Positions 1-6,103 of a DNA stretch of 15,537 nucleotides are shown here, piece after piece (position 1 is the stretch's first letter; the number at the start of each line of letters is the position of its first letter). The position numbers and the translations under genes were made by a program. The stretch comes from CAYNRA01 sp964399465 (lineage in GTDB: Bacteria; Bacteroidota; Bacteroidia; Cytophagales; Spirosomataceae). The DNA lies in NCBI GenBank assembly GCA_964399465.1, contig CAYNRA010000074.1:1-15537 (forward strand), written 5' to 3'. Below the pieces are notes generated by a model. The model saw nothing but the letters and a program-made list of their open reading frames with translations, was not told the DNA's origin and did not search any database.

Positions 1-226
1 CGCCTACTTCGGCTACGCTCAGTTGTCTTGAAAAAGAAGAATTCCTTTTGCGCCTACTTCGGCTACGCTCAGTTGTCGGGATATAGATGAATTCCTTTTA
101 CGACTACTCTGGCTGCGCTCAGTTGTCTTGAAAAAGAAGAATTTCTTTTGCGCCTACTTTGGCTGCGCTCAGTTGTCGGTATAAATCCGAAGCTCTTCTC
201 TGTTGCCTGAGCGAAGCCGAAGGCAA
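1..226. repeat. Tandem 50-bp repeat array with inverted terminal copy
   Basis: Four direct units begin at 1, 51, 101 and 151. Each opens with a conserved 27-bp block (core CTTCGGCTACGCTCAG followed by TTGTC) and then a 23-bp linker. The linkers alternate: 1 and 3 are nearly identical (TTGAAAAAGAAGAATT...), while 2 and 4 are a different type (GGGATATAGATGAA and GGTATAAATCCGAA). The true period is therefore about 100 bp. Units 1 and 3 differ at about 5 of 50 positions. At 207-222 the core appears inverted (CTGAGCGAAGCCGAAG), flanked by the short inverted repeat TTGCCT/AGGCAA. The core resembles a dispersed CTGAGCGnAGyCGAAG motif that I recall from intergenic DNA of many bacteria, including Bacteroidota; this link is from memory. 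The array may continue left of the window. Confidence 0.85.
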
Positions 227-245
227 ATTCATTCATATTTGGCTT

Positions 246-281
246 ATAAAAAAAACCTCCGCAAAAAATTCGCGGAGGTTT
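246..281 (-). terminator. Rho-independent terminator of fbp-pckA
   Basis: A perfect 10-bp stem (AAACCTCCGC at 253-262 pairs with 272-281) encloses a 9-nt loop. Read on the minus strand it is followed by a run of eight T's, ending 16 bp past the pckA stop codon. It separates the operon from the repeat array. Confidence 0.9.
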
Positions 282-297
282 AACGTTAACTTAACCC

Positions 298-1896
298 TTA
301 TTTATGACTCAGGATAGGGCCGCCCGACTGTATATTCGGGTCAACCAAATCCGAAAACTGTTCAAAGTTGTGTTGGAATTTCTCGGCGAGCTTTGTGGCT
401 GCTTCGTTGTATTTCGTCTCATCTGCCCAGGTTTTCCAAGGGAGAAGTGCCTGTGGTGCTATAAATGGACATTGGTCAGGTATCATCATCCCGAAAATCG
501 GATGACGTGTATAGCTTACTTTTTCCAAATCTCCGTTCAATGCTGCCGTAATCATGGCTCTCGTTTGTGCCAATGGCATACGTTTGCCGACACCAAAACC
601 ACCCCCAACAAGTCCTGTATTGATTAGCCAAACGCGGGCATTACCTTCCTTGATCTTTTTACCCAAAAGTTTGGCATACTTGGTCGGGTGCAGGGGTAAG
701 AAAGCCGCGCCAAAACAAGCTGAAAATGTTACTTCTGGATCTGTAACGCCCATTTCAGTTCCTGCAACTTTGGAGGTATAACCCGATACAAAATGATACA
801 TGGCTTGGTCGGCATTCAATCGACTAATCGGTGGAATAACCCCAAATGCATCGTACGTCAACAAAAAGATATTCTTCGGCGCACCTGCAATAGACGGCTC
901 TAAGGAGTTTTCAATGTGGTAAAGCGGGTAGGCAGTACGAGTGTTTAGCGTAAGACTTGTATCCGCGTAATTCACCTCGTTTGTACCCGGCTTGAACACC
1001 GTATTTTCGACAATTGCCCCGCTTTGAATCGCTTTGTAAATAGCGGGTTCTTGTTCGGGCGACAAGTCAATGACTTTGGCATAACAACCTCCTTCAAAGT
1101 TGAAAACAGCATTGTCTGACCATCCGTGCTCGTCGTCTCCGATGAGTTGTCTGTTGGGGTCGGTTGAAAGTGTTGTTTTTCCAGTGCCGGAGAGTCCGAA
1201 AAAGATGGCTGTATCACCATCTTGACCCACATTTGCGGAGCAATGCATTGATAAATAGCCTTTTTCCTCGGGTAAAATATAGTTCAAAACAGTAAAAATG
1301 CCTTTCTTCATTTCACCAGCGTAGCCTGTTCCGCCGATGAGCAAAATTCTCCTTGTCATATCGACAATCGTAAAATTGCTTTGGCGCGTTTGGTCGATTT
1401 CTGAGTCTGCCAAAAATTCTGGTACACAAAGAATGGTGAAGTCTGCTGTGAAATGAGCGAGTTCTTCTTCGGTTGGTCGGATGAACATGTGGTGGCAAAA
1501 TAGGTTCTGCCAAGCTTGTGTATTGATGATTTGTAGGCTAAGCCGCGCAGACGGCTCTGCACCCGCAAATGCTTTGCGTGTATAAACCTTTTTATCAGCA
1601 ATAAAGGCAAGCATTTTTTGATAAAGCGCTTCAAAAGCATCTGGTGAAAATGGCTGATTGATTTTTCCCCACCAAACAGAATTTTCTGTTTTTTCGTCTA
1701 AGACAAGGAATTTGTCTTTAGGTGATCTGCCTGTAAATGAACCAGTTGCACACATAAGTGCACCTGTGGAGGTGAGTTCTCCTTCCCCGTTTGCGATGGC
1801 TTCAGCTACCAACTGTTCGGGAGATAATTGGTCTAAGATGCTTGCTGCACGAACGGGCGTGTCGCGAAGGATTTCAGCTGTTGAAGAACTAGTCAT
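298..1896 (-). CDS. pckA: Phosphoenolpyruvate carboxykinase (ATP)
   Basis: The 532-residue protein has the normal length for ATP-dependent PEPCK (EC 4.1.1.49), which converts oxaloacetate and ATP to PEP, CO2 and ADP in the cytosol, the first committed step of gluconeogenesis. Visible family motifs are GSFTGRSPKDKF at 52-63 (substrate-binding Arg57), GGTGYAGEMKKGI at 188-200, the P-loop GLSGTGKTT at 234-242 with Lys240, the metal-binding LIGDDEHGW at 251-259, NTRTAYP around Arg320, and GGGFGVGKRM at 431-440. The ATG at 1896 gives the expected N-terminus and there is no Shine-Dalgarno sequence, as is usual in Bacteroidota. The gene lies 33 bp downstream of fbp on the same strand with no terminator between them, so the two are probably co-transcribed. 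A strong terminator follows the stop. The P-loop form separates it from GTP-type PEPCK. Confidence 0.97.
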   Translation of the reverse strand: MTSSSTAEILRDTPVRAASILDQLSPEQLVAEAIANGEGELTSTGALMCATGSFTGRSPKDKFLVLDEKTENSVWWGKINQPFSPDAFEALYQKMLAFIADKKVYTRKAFAGAEPSARLSLQIINTQAWQNLFCHHMFIRPTEEELAHFTADFTILCVPEFLADSEIDQTRQSNFTIVDMTRRILLIGGTGYAGEMKKGIFTVLNYILPEEKGYLSMHCSANVGQDGDTAIFFGLSGTGKTTLSTDPNRQLIGDDEHGWSDNAVFNFEGGCYAKVIDLSPEQEPAIYKAIQSGAIVENTVFKPGTNEVNYADTSLTLNTRTAYPLYHIENSLEPSIAGAPKNIFLLTYDAFGVIPPISRLNADQAMYHFVSGYTSKVAGTEMGVTDPEVTFSACFGAAFLPLHPTKYAKLLGKKIKEGNARVWLINTGLVGGGFGVGKRMPLAQTRAMITAALNGDLEKVSYTRHPIFGMMIPDQCPFIAPQALLPWKTWADETKYNEAATKLAEKFQHNFEQFSDLVDPNIQSGGPILSHK

Positions 1897-1929
1897 TGTA
1901 TTAATTGTTGATGAAGTGTACGTATTAAT

Positions 1930-2928
1930 TTATGAAAAACAAGTCATAATTTCTTTGACCATTTCTGCGGAGCCGATGAACAGTGGGGCTCTTTGGTGCA
2001 GATGATTGGGGGCAATATCTAAGATGCGTTGATGGCCGTCTGTGGCATTGCCTCCTGCTTGTTCACAGATGAATGCAAGCGGGTAGCATTCATACAGCAG
2101 ACGTAATTTCCCGGAAGGCTTATCTGTTGTGGAAGGGTAGAGATAAACGCCTCCTTTCAAGAGATTTCTGTGAAAGTCCCCGACCAATGAACCAATGTAT
2201 CTGCTAGAAACATTCGCCAAATGACATTGGGTTAAATAGGCTTTCACAGGATGCGAAAAAGTTAGATAATTCCCTTCATTTATCGAATAGATATTCCCTG
2301 ATTTAGGAGTCTGAATGGATGTATGTGACAAGAAATATTCGCCCAGTGAATTTTCGTACGTAAATGCATGAACACCGTGCCCCGTTGTATAGACTAAAAT
2401 CGTAGAAGAACCATATAATATGTATCCCGCAGCGATTTGTTGTTCACCACCTTGCAAAAAATCGTCTATCGTGGCAGGAACTCCTTCGGGTGTGATACGC
2501 CGATAAATAGAGAAAATAGTCCCAATTGAGACGTTTACATCAATATTCGACGAGCCATCTAGGGGGTCAATAGCGACAACATATTTGCCATAATCATTGC
2601 CTGTATGAATGATTTCATCGTCTTCTTCTGTTACGATGGCGCAGACTTCCCCTCCGTTTTTAAGTGCGCGAATGAAACGAATATTGGCAATAACATCCAA
2701 TTTCTGCTGCGATTCCCCACTCGGATTTTGACCTCCGAAAGCGCCCGTGATATCAATTAACCCCGCTCGATTTATCTCCCGATTGACAATCTTTCCAGCC
2801 AATGCTATATCTCGAAGGAGCTGAGATAAGTCGCCCGTGGCAGTTGGCACACTACTTTGTTGCCTCTTGATAAAACGGTCTAACGTGACGCCAACAGGCA
2901 ATGCAAGGGTTTCTTGTTGTAAGGTCAT
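1930..2928 (-). CDS. fbp: Fructose-1,6-bisphosphatase, class I
   Basis: This is a class I FBPase (EC 3.1.3.11), which hydrolyses fructose-1,6-bisphosphate to fructose-6-phosphate, a committed step of gluconeogenesis. With the start chosen here it has 332 residues, a normal length. The metal and phosphate site DPLDGSSN is at about 121-128, the substrate-binding stretch SRYIGSLVGDFHRNLLKGG at about 242-260, and KLRLLYECYPLAF with EQAGG downstream. An N-terminal helix pair (GDLSQLLRDIALAGKIVNREI) matches the usual first domain, which in many homologues carries the AMP allosteric site. A TTG at 2937 would add three residues, but the ATG at 2928 is the more likely start. A good Bacteroidota-type promoter lies upstream at 2987-3018. 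pckA follows 33 bp after the stop. Confidence 0.96.
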   Translation of the reverse strand: MTLQQETLALPVGVTLDRFIKRQQSSVPTATGDLSQLLRDIALAGKIVNREINRAGLIDITGAFGGQNPSGESQQKLDVIANIRFIRALKNGGEVCAIVTEEDDEIIHTGNDYGKYVVAIDPLDGSSNIDVNVSIGTIFSIYRRITPEGVPATIDDFLQGGEQQIAAGYILYGSSTILVYTTGHGVHAFTYENSLGEYFLSHTSIQTPKSGNIYSINEGNYLTFSHPVKAYLTQCHLANVSSRYIGSLVGDFHRNLLKGGVYLYPSTTDKPSGKLRLLYECYPLAFICEQAGGNATDGHQRILDIAPNHLHQRAPLFIGSAEMVKEIMTCFS

Positions 2929-2986
2929 TAGGCGCAATTTTAAAAATAATAAAATGTATTTTTCTAATGAAGTGTCAAATCCGATT

Positions 2987-3018
2987 CAAATATATATGAC
3001 AAAGTCTAGCGAACCAAA
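2987..3018 (-). promoter_or_regulatory. Predicted Bacteroidota-type promoter of fbp-pckA
   Basis: Read on the minus strand, TTTG (3015-3018) is followed after 20 bp by TATATTTG (2987-2994). This matches the -33 TTTG and -7 TAnnTTTG elements recognised by the primary sigma factor of Bacteroidota, with accepted spacing. It predicts a start near 2980 and a leader of about 50 nt before the fbp ATG. It is the only site in the window where both elements fit well. Confidence 0.5.
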
Positions 3019-3292
3019 TATTTTTAGCGAAATTTCGCAAATATTTTTGTATTTTTTATAAATTATTGATTATAAATAGTTTATATGTATAAAATACATT
3101 TTTGTTTCGTTTTCTTAGCCTAGTTGTATAGACTACTTAAATGTATAGTTAAATAATGAACGAAATAAAGTCCTGCAAGTTACTTCAATGAAAAATGAAA
3201 AAATTGTACTTTTGGTAGATTTGTCTGGTATTTTTAAAAACTATTGCCTAGATGATTACGGATAGAACTCCCCATTTTTTAGAAAAATCTAC

Positions 3293-3300
3293 TATTTTTG
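3293..3300 (+). promoter_or_regulatory. Possible -7 element for the POT transporter gene
   Basis: TATTTTTG matches TAnnTTTG and would place transcription start about 60 nt before the ATG at 3367. No TTG/TTTG element occurs at the expected upstream distance, so the prediction is weak. Two other plus-strand matches at 3207-3214 and 3216-3223 are alternatives. Confidence 0.22.
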
Positions 3301-3366
3301 AACTTATGATGTACTTTCATTAAAAAGCAAAACCTATTCTATTCAAAAATCAGTAATCGATAAACT

Positions 3367-4773
3367 ATGAACGAAAAAACCCTTTTTGGTCATCCTCGTG
3401 GCCTTTTTGTCCTTTTCTTTACAGAAATGTGGGAGAGNNNNNNNNNNTTCAGTTACTATGGTATGCGTGCCATCCTTTTTTTATATTTGATTCGCTCCGC
3501 TAAAGAAGGTGCGCTCGGGCTACCCGAAGCAGAAGGCGGGGCTATTTATGGGCTATATGCTTCGTCTGTATATCTTCTAACTCTCCCCGGTGGTTGGATT
3601 GCCGATAATATACTCGGACAGAAAAAAGCCATCTGGTACGGCGGTATCATCATCATGCTTGGTCACATTATTCTTGCTGTCCCTGCATCGCCTACTATTT
3701 TTTTCTTGGGCTTAGCAACGGTTGCGGTTGGTACGGGTTGTGCCAAAAGAGACGCTGGTTTTTCTATCTTTTACATGGGTATCAACTTGGGCGCATTCTT
3801 GGGCATGTTCGTTGTGGGTTATCTGGGCGAAAAAGTAGGTTGGCATTATGGTTTTGGGGCTGCCGCATTTGCTATGCTTTTTGGATTGATTCTCTTCAAA
3901 ACGAATGGCAAATATCTAGCCGGTTTGGGTGAAGTACCGAAAGAACAAGGTGCTCCTACTTTCTTGTATGTTGTTGGTGGTTTGCTTGCTTTGGTATTTG
4001 TACTGTTAGTGTCAGGTACTATCACAGCACCTGTTTTAGCAGAATCCATGCAATACGCCATCAGCGGTATCACGCTTCTTTACTTTTTTTATATTGGATT
4101 CTTAGATAAATCCTTGACGATCGTCGAGCGTAAGCGGGTTGGTGTACTTTTCGTCTTTTTCGTGGGTGCAACGCTGTTCTGGTCTGGTTTTGAACAAGCG
4201 GGAACCTCTTTAACCATTTTTGCAGATAGACATACCAACCGCGATTTTGCCGGCTGGATTATGCCTGCCTCTTGGTTCCAAAATGCCAATTCTTTCTTTA
4301 TCCTTGTTTTTTCTGCCCCGGTTGGCGCTCTTTGGGTTTATCTAAACAAAAAGAATTTGAACCCTTCTACGCCGATTAAATTTGGTTTGGGTCTATTGCA
4401 AATGGGTCTCGGTTTCTTGGTGATGTATTTTGCAGCAGAGTCAGTTTTAGACGGCTCTTTAGCAGGTATGGGCTGGTTGACATTTACTTATATGTTACAT
4501 ACGCTCGGTGAACTTTGTTTGTCTCCTGTTGGACTCAGTACGTACACTAAGTTGGCTCCTAAAAAATACTATTCACAATTGATGGGACTTTGGTTTGTAG
4601 CTGCCTCTTTGGGTAATTTGATTGCTGGTTTATTTGCTGGAAACTTCAACGCAGAAAATGTACAATCGATGCCTGGTTTGTTCTTGCAAGTTTGCTTGTT
4701 TGGTGCTGGTTTGGGGATTTTCTTTATTGTGTTCTCGAAACCATTCAAAAGCTGGATGGGAGGGATATCTTAA
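3367..4773 (+). CDS. POT-family proton-coupled peptide transporter (sequence gap and apparent internal deletion)
   Basis: This is a proton-dependent oligopeptide (POT/PTR2, MFS fold) transporter of the inner membrane, which imports di- and tripeptides in the family's characterised members. It has many hydrophobic segments. Family marks are FFTEMWE...FSYYGMRA at 17-34 (the TM1 ExxER proton-coupling motif), GGWIADNILGQKKA at 75-88, RDAGFSIFYMGINLGAF at 128-144, FWSGFEQAGTSLTIFADR at 271-288 and GELCLSPVGLS at 381-391. There are two irregularities. Ten N's (3438-3447) fall exactly at the Arg of ExxER. After GTG at 122-124 the sequence goes straight to CAKRDAGF, where relatives have GTGLLKPN and roughly 15-20 further residues; the conserved TM4 lysine and the following loop are missing. 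The frame is intact on both sides. The translated length is 468 residues, four of them unknown. Real deletion or assembly error cannot be decided here. The family call itself is firm. Confidence 0.9.
   Translation: MNEKTLFGHPRGLFVLFFTEMWEXXXXFSYYGMRAILFLYLIRSAKEGALGLPEAEGGAIYGLYASSVYLLTLPGGWIADNILGQKKAIWYGGIIIMLGHIILAVPASPTIFFLGLATVAVGTGCAKRDAGFSIFYMGINLGAFLGMFVVGYLGEKVGWHYGFGAAAFAMLFGLILFKTNGKYLAGLGEVPKEQGAPTFLYVVGGLLALVFVLLVSGTITAPVLAESMQYAISGITLLYFFYIGFLDKSLTIVERKRVGVLFVFFVGATLFWSGFEQAGTSLTIFADRHTNRDFAGWIMPASWFQNANSFFILVFSAPVGALWVYLNKKNLNPSTPIKFGLGLLQMGLGFLVMYFAAESVLDGSLAGMGWLTFTYMLHTLGELCLSPVGLSTYTKLAPKKYYSQLMGLWFVAASLGNLIAGLFAGNFNAENVQSMPGLFLQVCLFGAGLGIFFIVFSKPFKSWMGGIS
3438..3447. other. 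Assembly gap of ten N's inside the POT gene
   Basis: The exact run of ten N's looks like a conventional placeholder. The family sequence at this point is EMWERFSYYG. The flanks read ...GAG AG / TTC AGT..., so a single base would complete Arg and restore the canonical motif, which suggests that the real gap is about 1 nt. Confidence 0.9.
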
Positions 4774-4805
4774 AAAAAGCAGGGGGTTAACCTCCTGCTT
4801 TTTTT
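4774..4805. terminator. Bidirectional terminator between POT and SUI1-like genes
   Basis: A stem of about 10 bp (AAGCAGGGGG at 4777-4786 with CCTCCTGCTT at 4791-4800, one G-U pair) has a TTAA loop. It is flanked by A's on the left and T's on the right, so it can work in both directions. The loop and right arm also encode the last codons and the stop of the minus-strand SUI1-like gene (stop at 4787-4789). Confidence 0.85.
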
Positions 4806-5122
4806 GCTTGATATCCTTCTTTGGAAAGAAAAGCGACGATTTTTTCGCGGAAATCACCTTGTATTAAAATTTCGCCGTCTTTATCTGTTCCTCCTGAACC
4901 ACACAACGTTTGAATTTTTTTTCTCAGTTGTTGCAAATCGTCCGCTTGTCCAATAAATCCAGAAATACGAGAGACAACTTTGTTTCCGCCTTTTCTGTCG
5001 AGCCAAACTTTTAGTTTTTGCTGTGTATTGGGCAATGTTTCTACCTCATTTTCTTCCGAATCCGGGACAAAATCAGGGTTGGTTGAATATACAATTCCAT
5101 CTGTTTTTCTTTTAATTTTCAT
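4787..5122 (-). CDS. SUI1/YciH-like translation initiation factor
   Basis: The 111-residue protein carries a SUI1 (eIF1-like) domain from about 35 to the C-terminus. It shows the family pattern: RKGGNKVVSRISGF at 43-56, the glycine-rich CGSGGTDKDGEILIQGD at 74-90, and a terminal GY.AK.AGG. The bacterial homologue YciH is a small ribosome-associated protein thought to affect initiation fidelity; its precise role is unsettled. The first 30 residues are a variable acidic extension. The ATG at 5122 is the obvious start and no Shine-Dalgarno sequence is visible. The gene is divergent from the secreted DUF4440-like gene, with only 3 bp between the two start codons, so its promoter must lie within that neighbour. 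Its C-terminal codons form part of the bidirectional terminator. Confidence 0.93.
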   Translation of the reverse strand: MKIKRKTDGIVYSTNPDFVPDSEENEVETLPNTQQKLKVWLDRKGGNKVVSRISGFIGQADDLQQLRKKIQTLCGSGGTDKDGEILIQGDFREKIVAFLSKEGYQAKKAGG

Positions 5123-5125
5123 AAA

Positions 5126-5575
5126 ATGATGCGTAAAAAAATTACTATTTTTATTTCAAGTCTTGTTCTTACCACTTTGCTTGCAAATATAACGGTCTTT
5201 GGGCAAATAAGTAATGCCGCTGCTATTCGGGACGTCATGGCAAAACAACAGTTTGCCTGGAATCAAGGGGATATTCCAACTTTTATGTCCTATTATTGGC
5301 AGTCTGACTCGCTGATGTTCATCGGGAAAAACGGTGTTACCAAAGGTTTTGAAGCAACCAAAGCGAGGTATTTGCAAACGTATGAAACACGTGAAAAAAT
5401 GGGTACACTGACGTTCCAAATCAAGGAAATTCAAGAGCTAGGACCAAATGTCGCGTGGGTTTTAGGAAAATGGGACTTAGCTCGTCCCAATGTAGGAGAT
5501 ATCGGTGGGCATTTTACCTTGATTTTCCGAAGAATAAACGGAAAGTGGGTGATTTGCAGTGACCACACGAGTTAA
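5126..5575 (+). CDS. Secreted DUF4440/SnoaL-like (NTF2-fold) protein
   Basis: The 149-residue protein starts with a clear signal peptide: MMRKK, then a hydrophobic stretch to about residue 25, with probable cleavage near VFG-Q. No lipobox cysteine is present, so a soluble periplasmic protein is likely. The mature part (30-149) fits the DUF4440/SnoaL-like NTF2 fold: an N-terminal helix (IRDVMAKQQFAWNQGD), a YYWQSDSLMFIG strand, GFEATKARYLQTY, and the typical ending FRRINGKWVICSDHTS. Family members are small cone-shaped proteins that bind ligands or act as simple enzymes; no specific activity can be given. ATG codons at 5126 and 5129 are both possible starts. The upstream gene begins 3 bp away on the other strand, so the promoter must overlap the SUI1-like coding region. 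The MaoC gene follows after 40 bp on the same strand and may be co-transcribed. Confidence 0.85.
   Translation: MMRKKITIFISSLVLTTLLANITVFGQISNAAAIRDVMAKQQFAWNQGDIPTFMSYYWQSDSLMFIGKNGVTKGFEATKARYLQTYETREKMGTLTFQIKEIQELGPNVAWVLGKWDLARPNVGDIGGHFTLIFRRINGKWVICSDHTS
5184..5191 (-). promoter_or_regulatory. Possible -7 element for the SUI1-like gene
   Basis: On the minus strand this is TATATTTG followed by C, an exact TAnnTTTG match about 60 nt upstream of the SUI1-like ATG and inside the neighbouring coding sequence. No TTTG lies at the standard distance (the nearest, at 5204-5207, gives a spacing of only 12), so support is limited. Confidence 0.25.
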
Positions 5576-5615
5576 GGAATGTGTAATTTATTTTTTATTT
5601 AATATTTGTTGATCT

Positions 5616-6032
5616 ATGGCTGAAAAAATACCTGTTGGTTCTGAGTACCGAATGAAATTTAGTTTTACACAAGACGATGTCATCGCTTTTGCTAATTTGA
5701 CGGGAGACCATAACCCAATTCATTTGGACGCGGAATACGCGGCACAAACACCATTTAAGAAACCAATTATTCACGGGCATTTAAGTAGCAGTGTGTTTAC
5801 TAAATTTTTGGGAATGAACAAACCTGGTGGTCCTGGTTCTGTGTATATGAAGCAGGTGACGGAGTATCTTCGTCCGATGTTTGTGGATACAGAATACGAA
5901 GTGGTTTTCCGTGTTGAAGCTGTGAATGAAGCACGTAGCATAGCTGATATTTCTACCGAAGTATTCAACGTTGAAACAAAAAAAGTGACCATTCGTGGTA
6001 CAGGGACGTTGATGAACAAAGAGAATTTTTAA
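5616..6032 (+). CDS. MaoC-family (R)-specific enoyl-CoA hydratase-like protein
   Basis: The 138-residue single hot-dog-domain protein matches the MaoC/PhaJ type. These hydrate trans-2-enoyl-CoA to (R)-3-hydroxyacyl-CoA, linking beta-oxidation intermediates to other acyl pathways. The hydratase motif FANLTGDHNPIHLDAEYA lies at 25-42, with the catalytic pair Asp31 and His36 at the same numbers as in Aeromonas PhaJ. FKKPIIHGHLSSS at 47-59 matches the F..PI.HG signature. Length is typical of the short monofunctional form. No polyhydroxyalkanoate gene is nearby, so a role in PHA synthesis is not implied; general acyl-CoA metabolism is as likely. It follows the DUF4440-like gene by 40 bp and ends before a bidirectional terminator. 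Confidence 0.92.
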   Translation: MAEKIPVGSEYRMKFSFTQDDVIAFANLTGDHNPIHLDAEYAAQTPFKKPIIHGHLSSSVFTKFLGMNKPGGPGSVYMKQVTEYLRPMFVDTEYEVVFRVEAVNEARSIADISTEVFNVETKKVTIRGTGTLMNKENF

Positions 6033-6050
6033 TTCTTGTGCAAAACGCAT

Positions 6051-6085
6051 AAAAAAAAGCACTTCGGATAGAAGTGCTTTTTTTA
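6051..6085. terminator. Bidirectional terminator between MaoC and S41 protease genes
   Basis: A stem of up to 14 bp (AAAAAAAGCACTTC at 6052-6065 with GAAGTGCTTTTTTT at 6071-6084) and a GGATA loop sits between two convergent genes that end at 6032 and 6104. The A and T runs allow termination in both directions. Confidence 0.9.
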
Positions 6086-6103
6086 TAATGGAACGAATAA
6101 AAC

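Larger units (their letters stand above)
2929..3366. other. AT-rich divergent intergenic region (fbp / POT transporter)
   Basis: This 438-bp stretch has no convincing gene; the one reading frame entering it is antisense to the fbp start. It is strongly AT-rich. It holds the fbp promoter, several plus-strand matches to TAnnTTTG (3207-3214, 3216-3223, 3293-3300), and a 12-bp inverted pair: AAAATGTATTTT at 2951-2962 and AAAATACATTTT at 3091-3102. A further AAATGTAT is at 3139-3146. I see no tRNA, riboswitch or strong hairpin. Confidence 0.6.

Noticed and set aside
1..182. CRISPR-like array (27-bp repeats, 23-bp spacers)
   Set aside because: The linkers are not unique: 1 and 3 are nearly identical and 2 and 4 are related. 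They are also shorter than normal spacers, the repeats vary, and no cas gene is present.
304..781. Two plus-strand open frames opposite pckA
   Set aside because: They lie antisense to a highly conserved enzyme gene and show no recognisable protein features.
2929..2937. TTG start giving fbp three extra residues
   Set aside because: The ATG three codons downstream is a better start, and there is no Shine-Dalgarno or homology reason to prefer TTG.
2837..3061. Plus-strand 74-codon frame crossing the fbp start
   Set aside because: It overlaps fbp in antisense and its remainder is AT-rich promoter DNA; the translation has no family resemblance.
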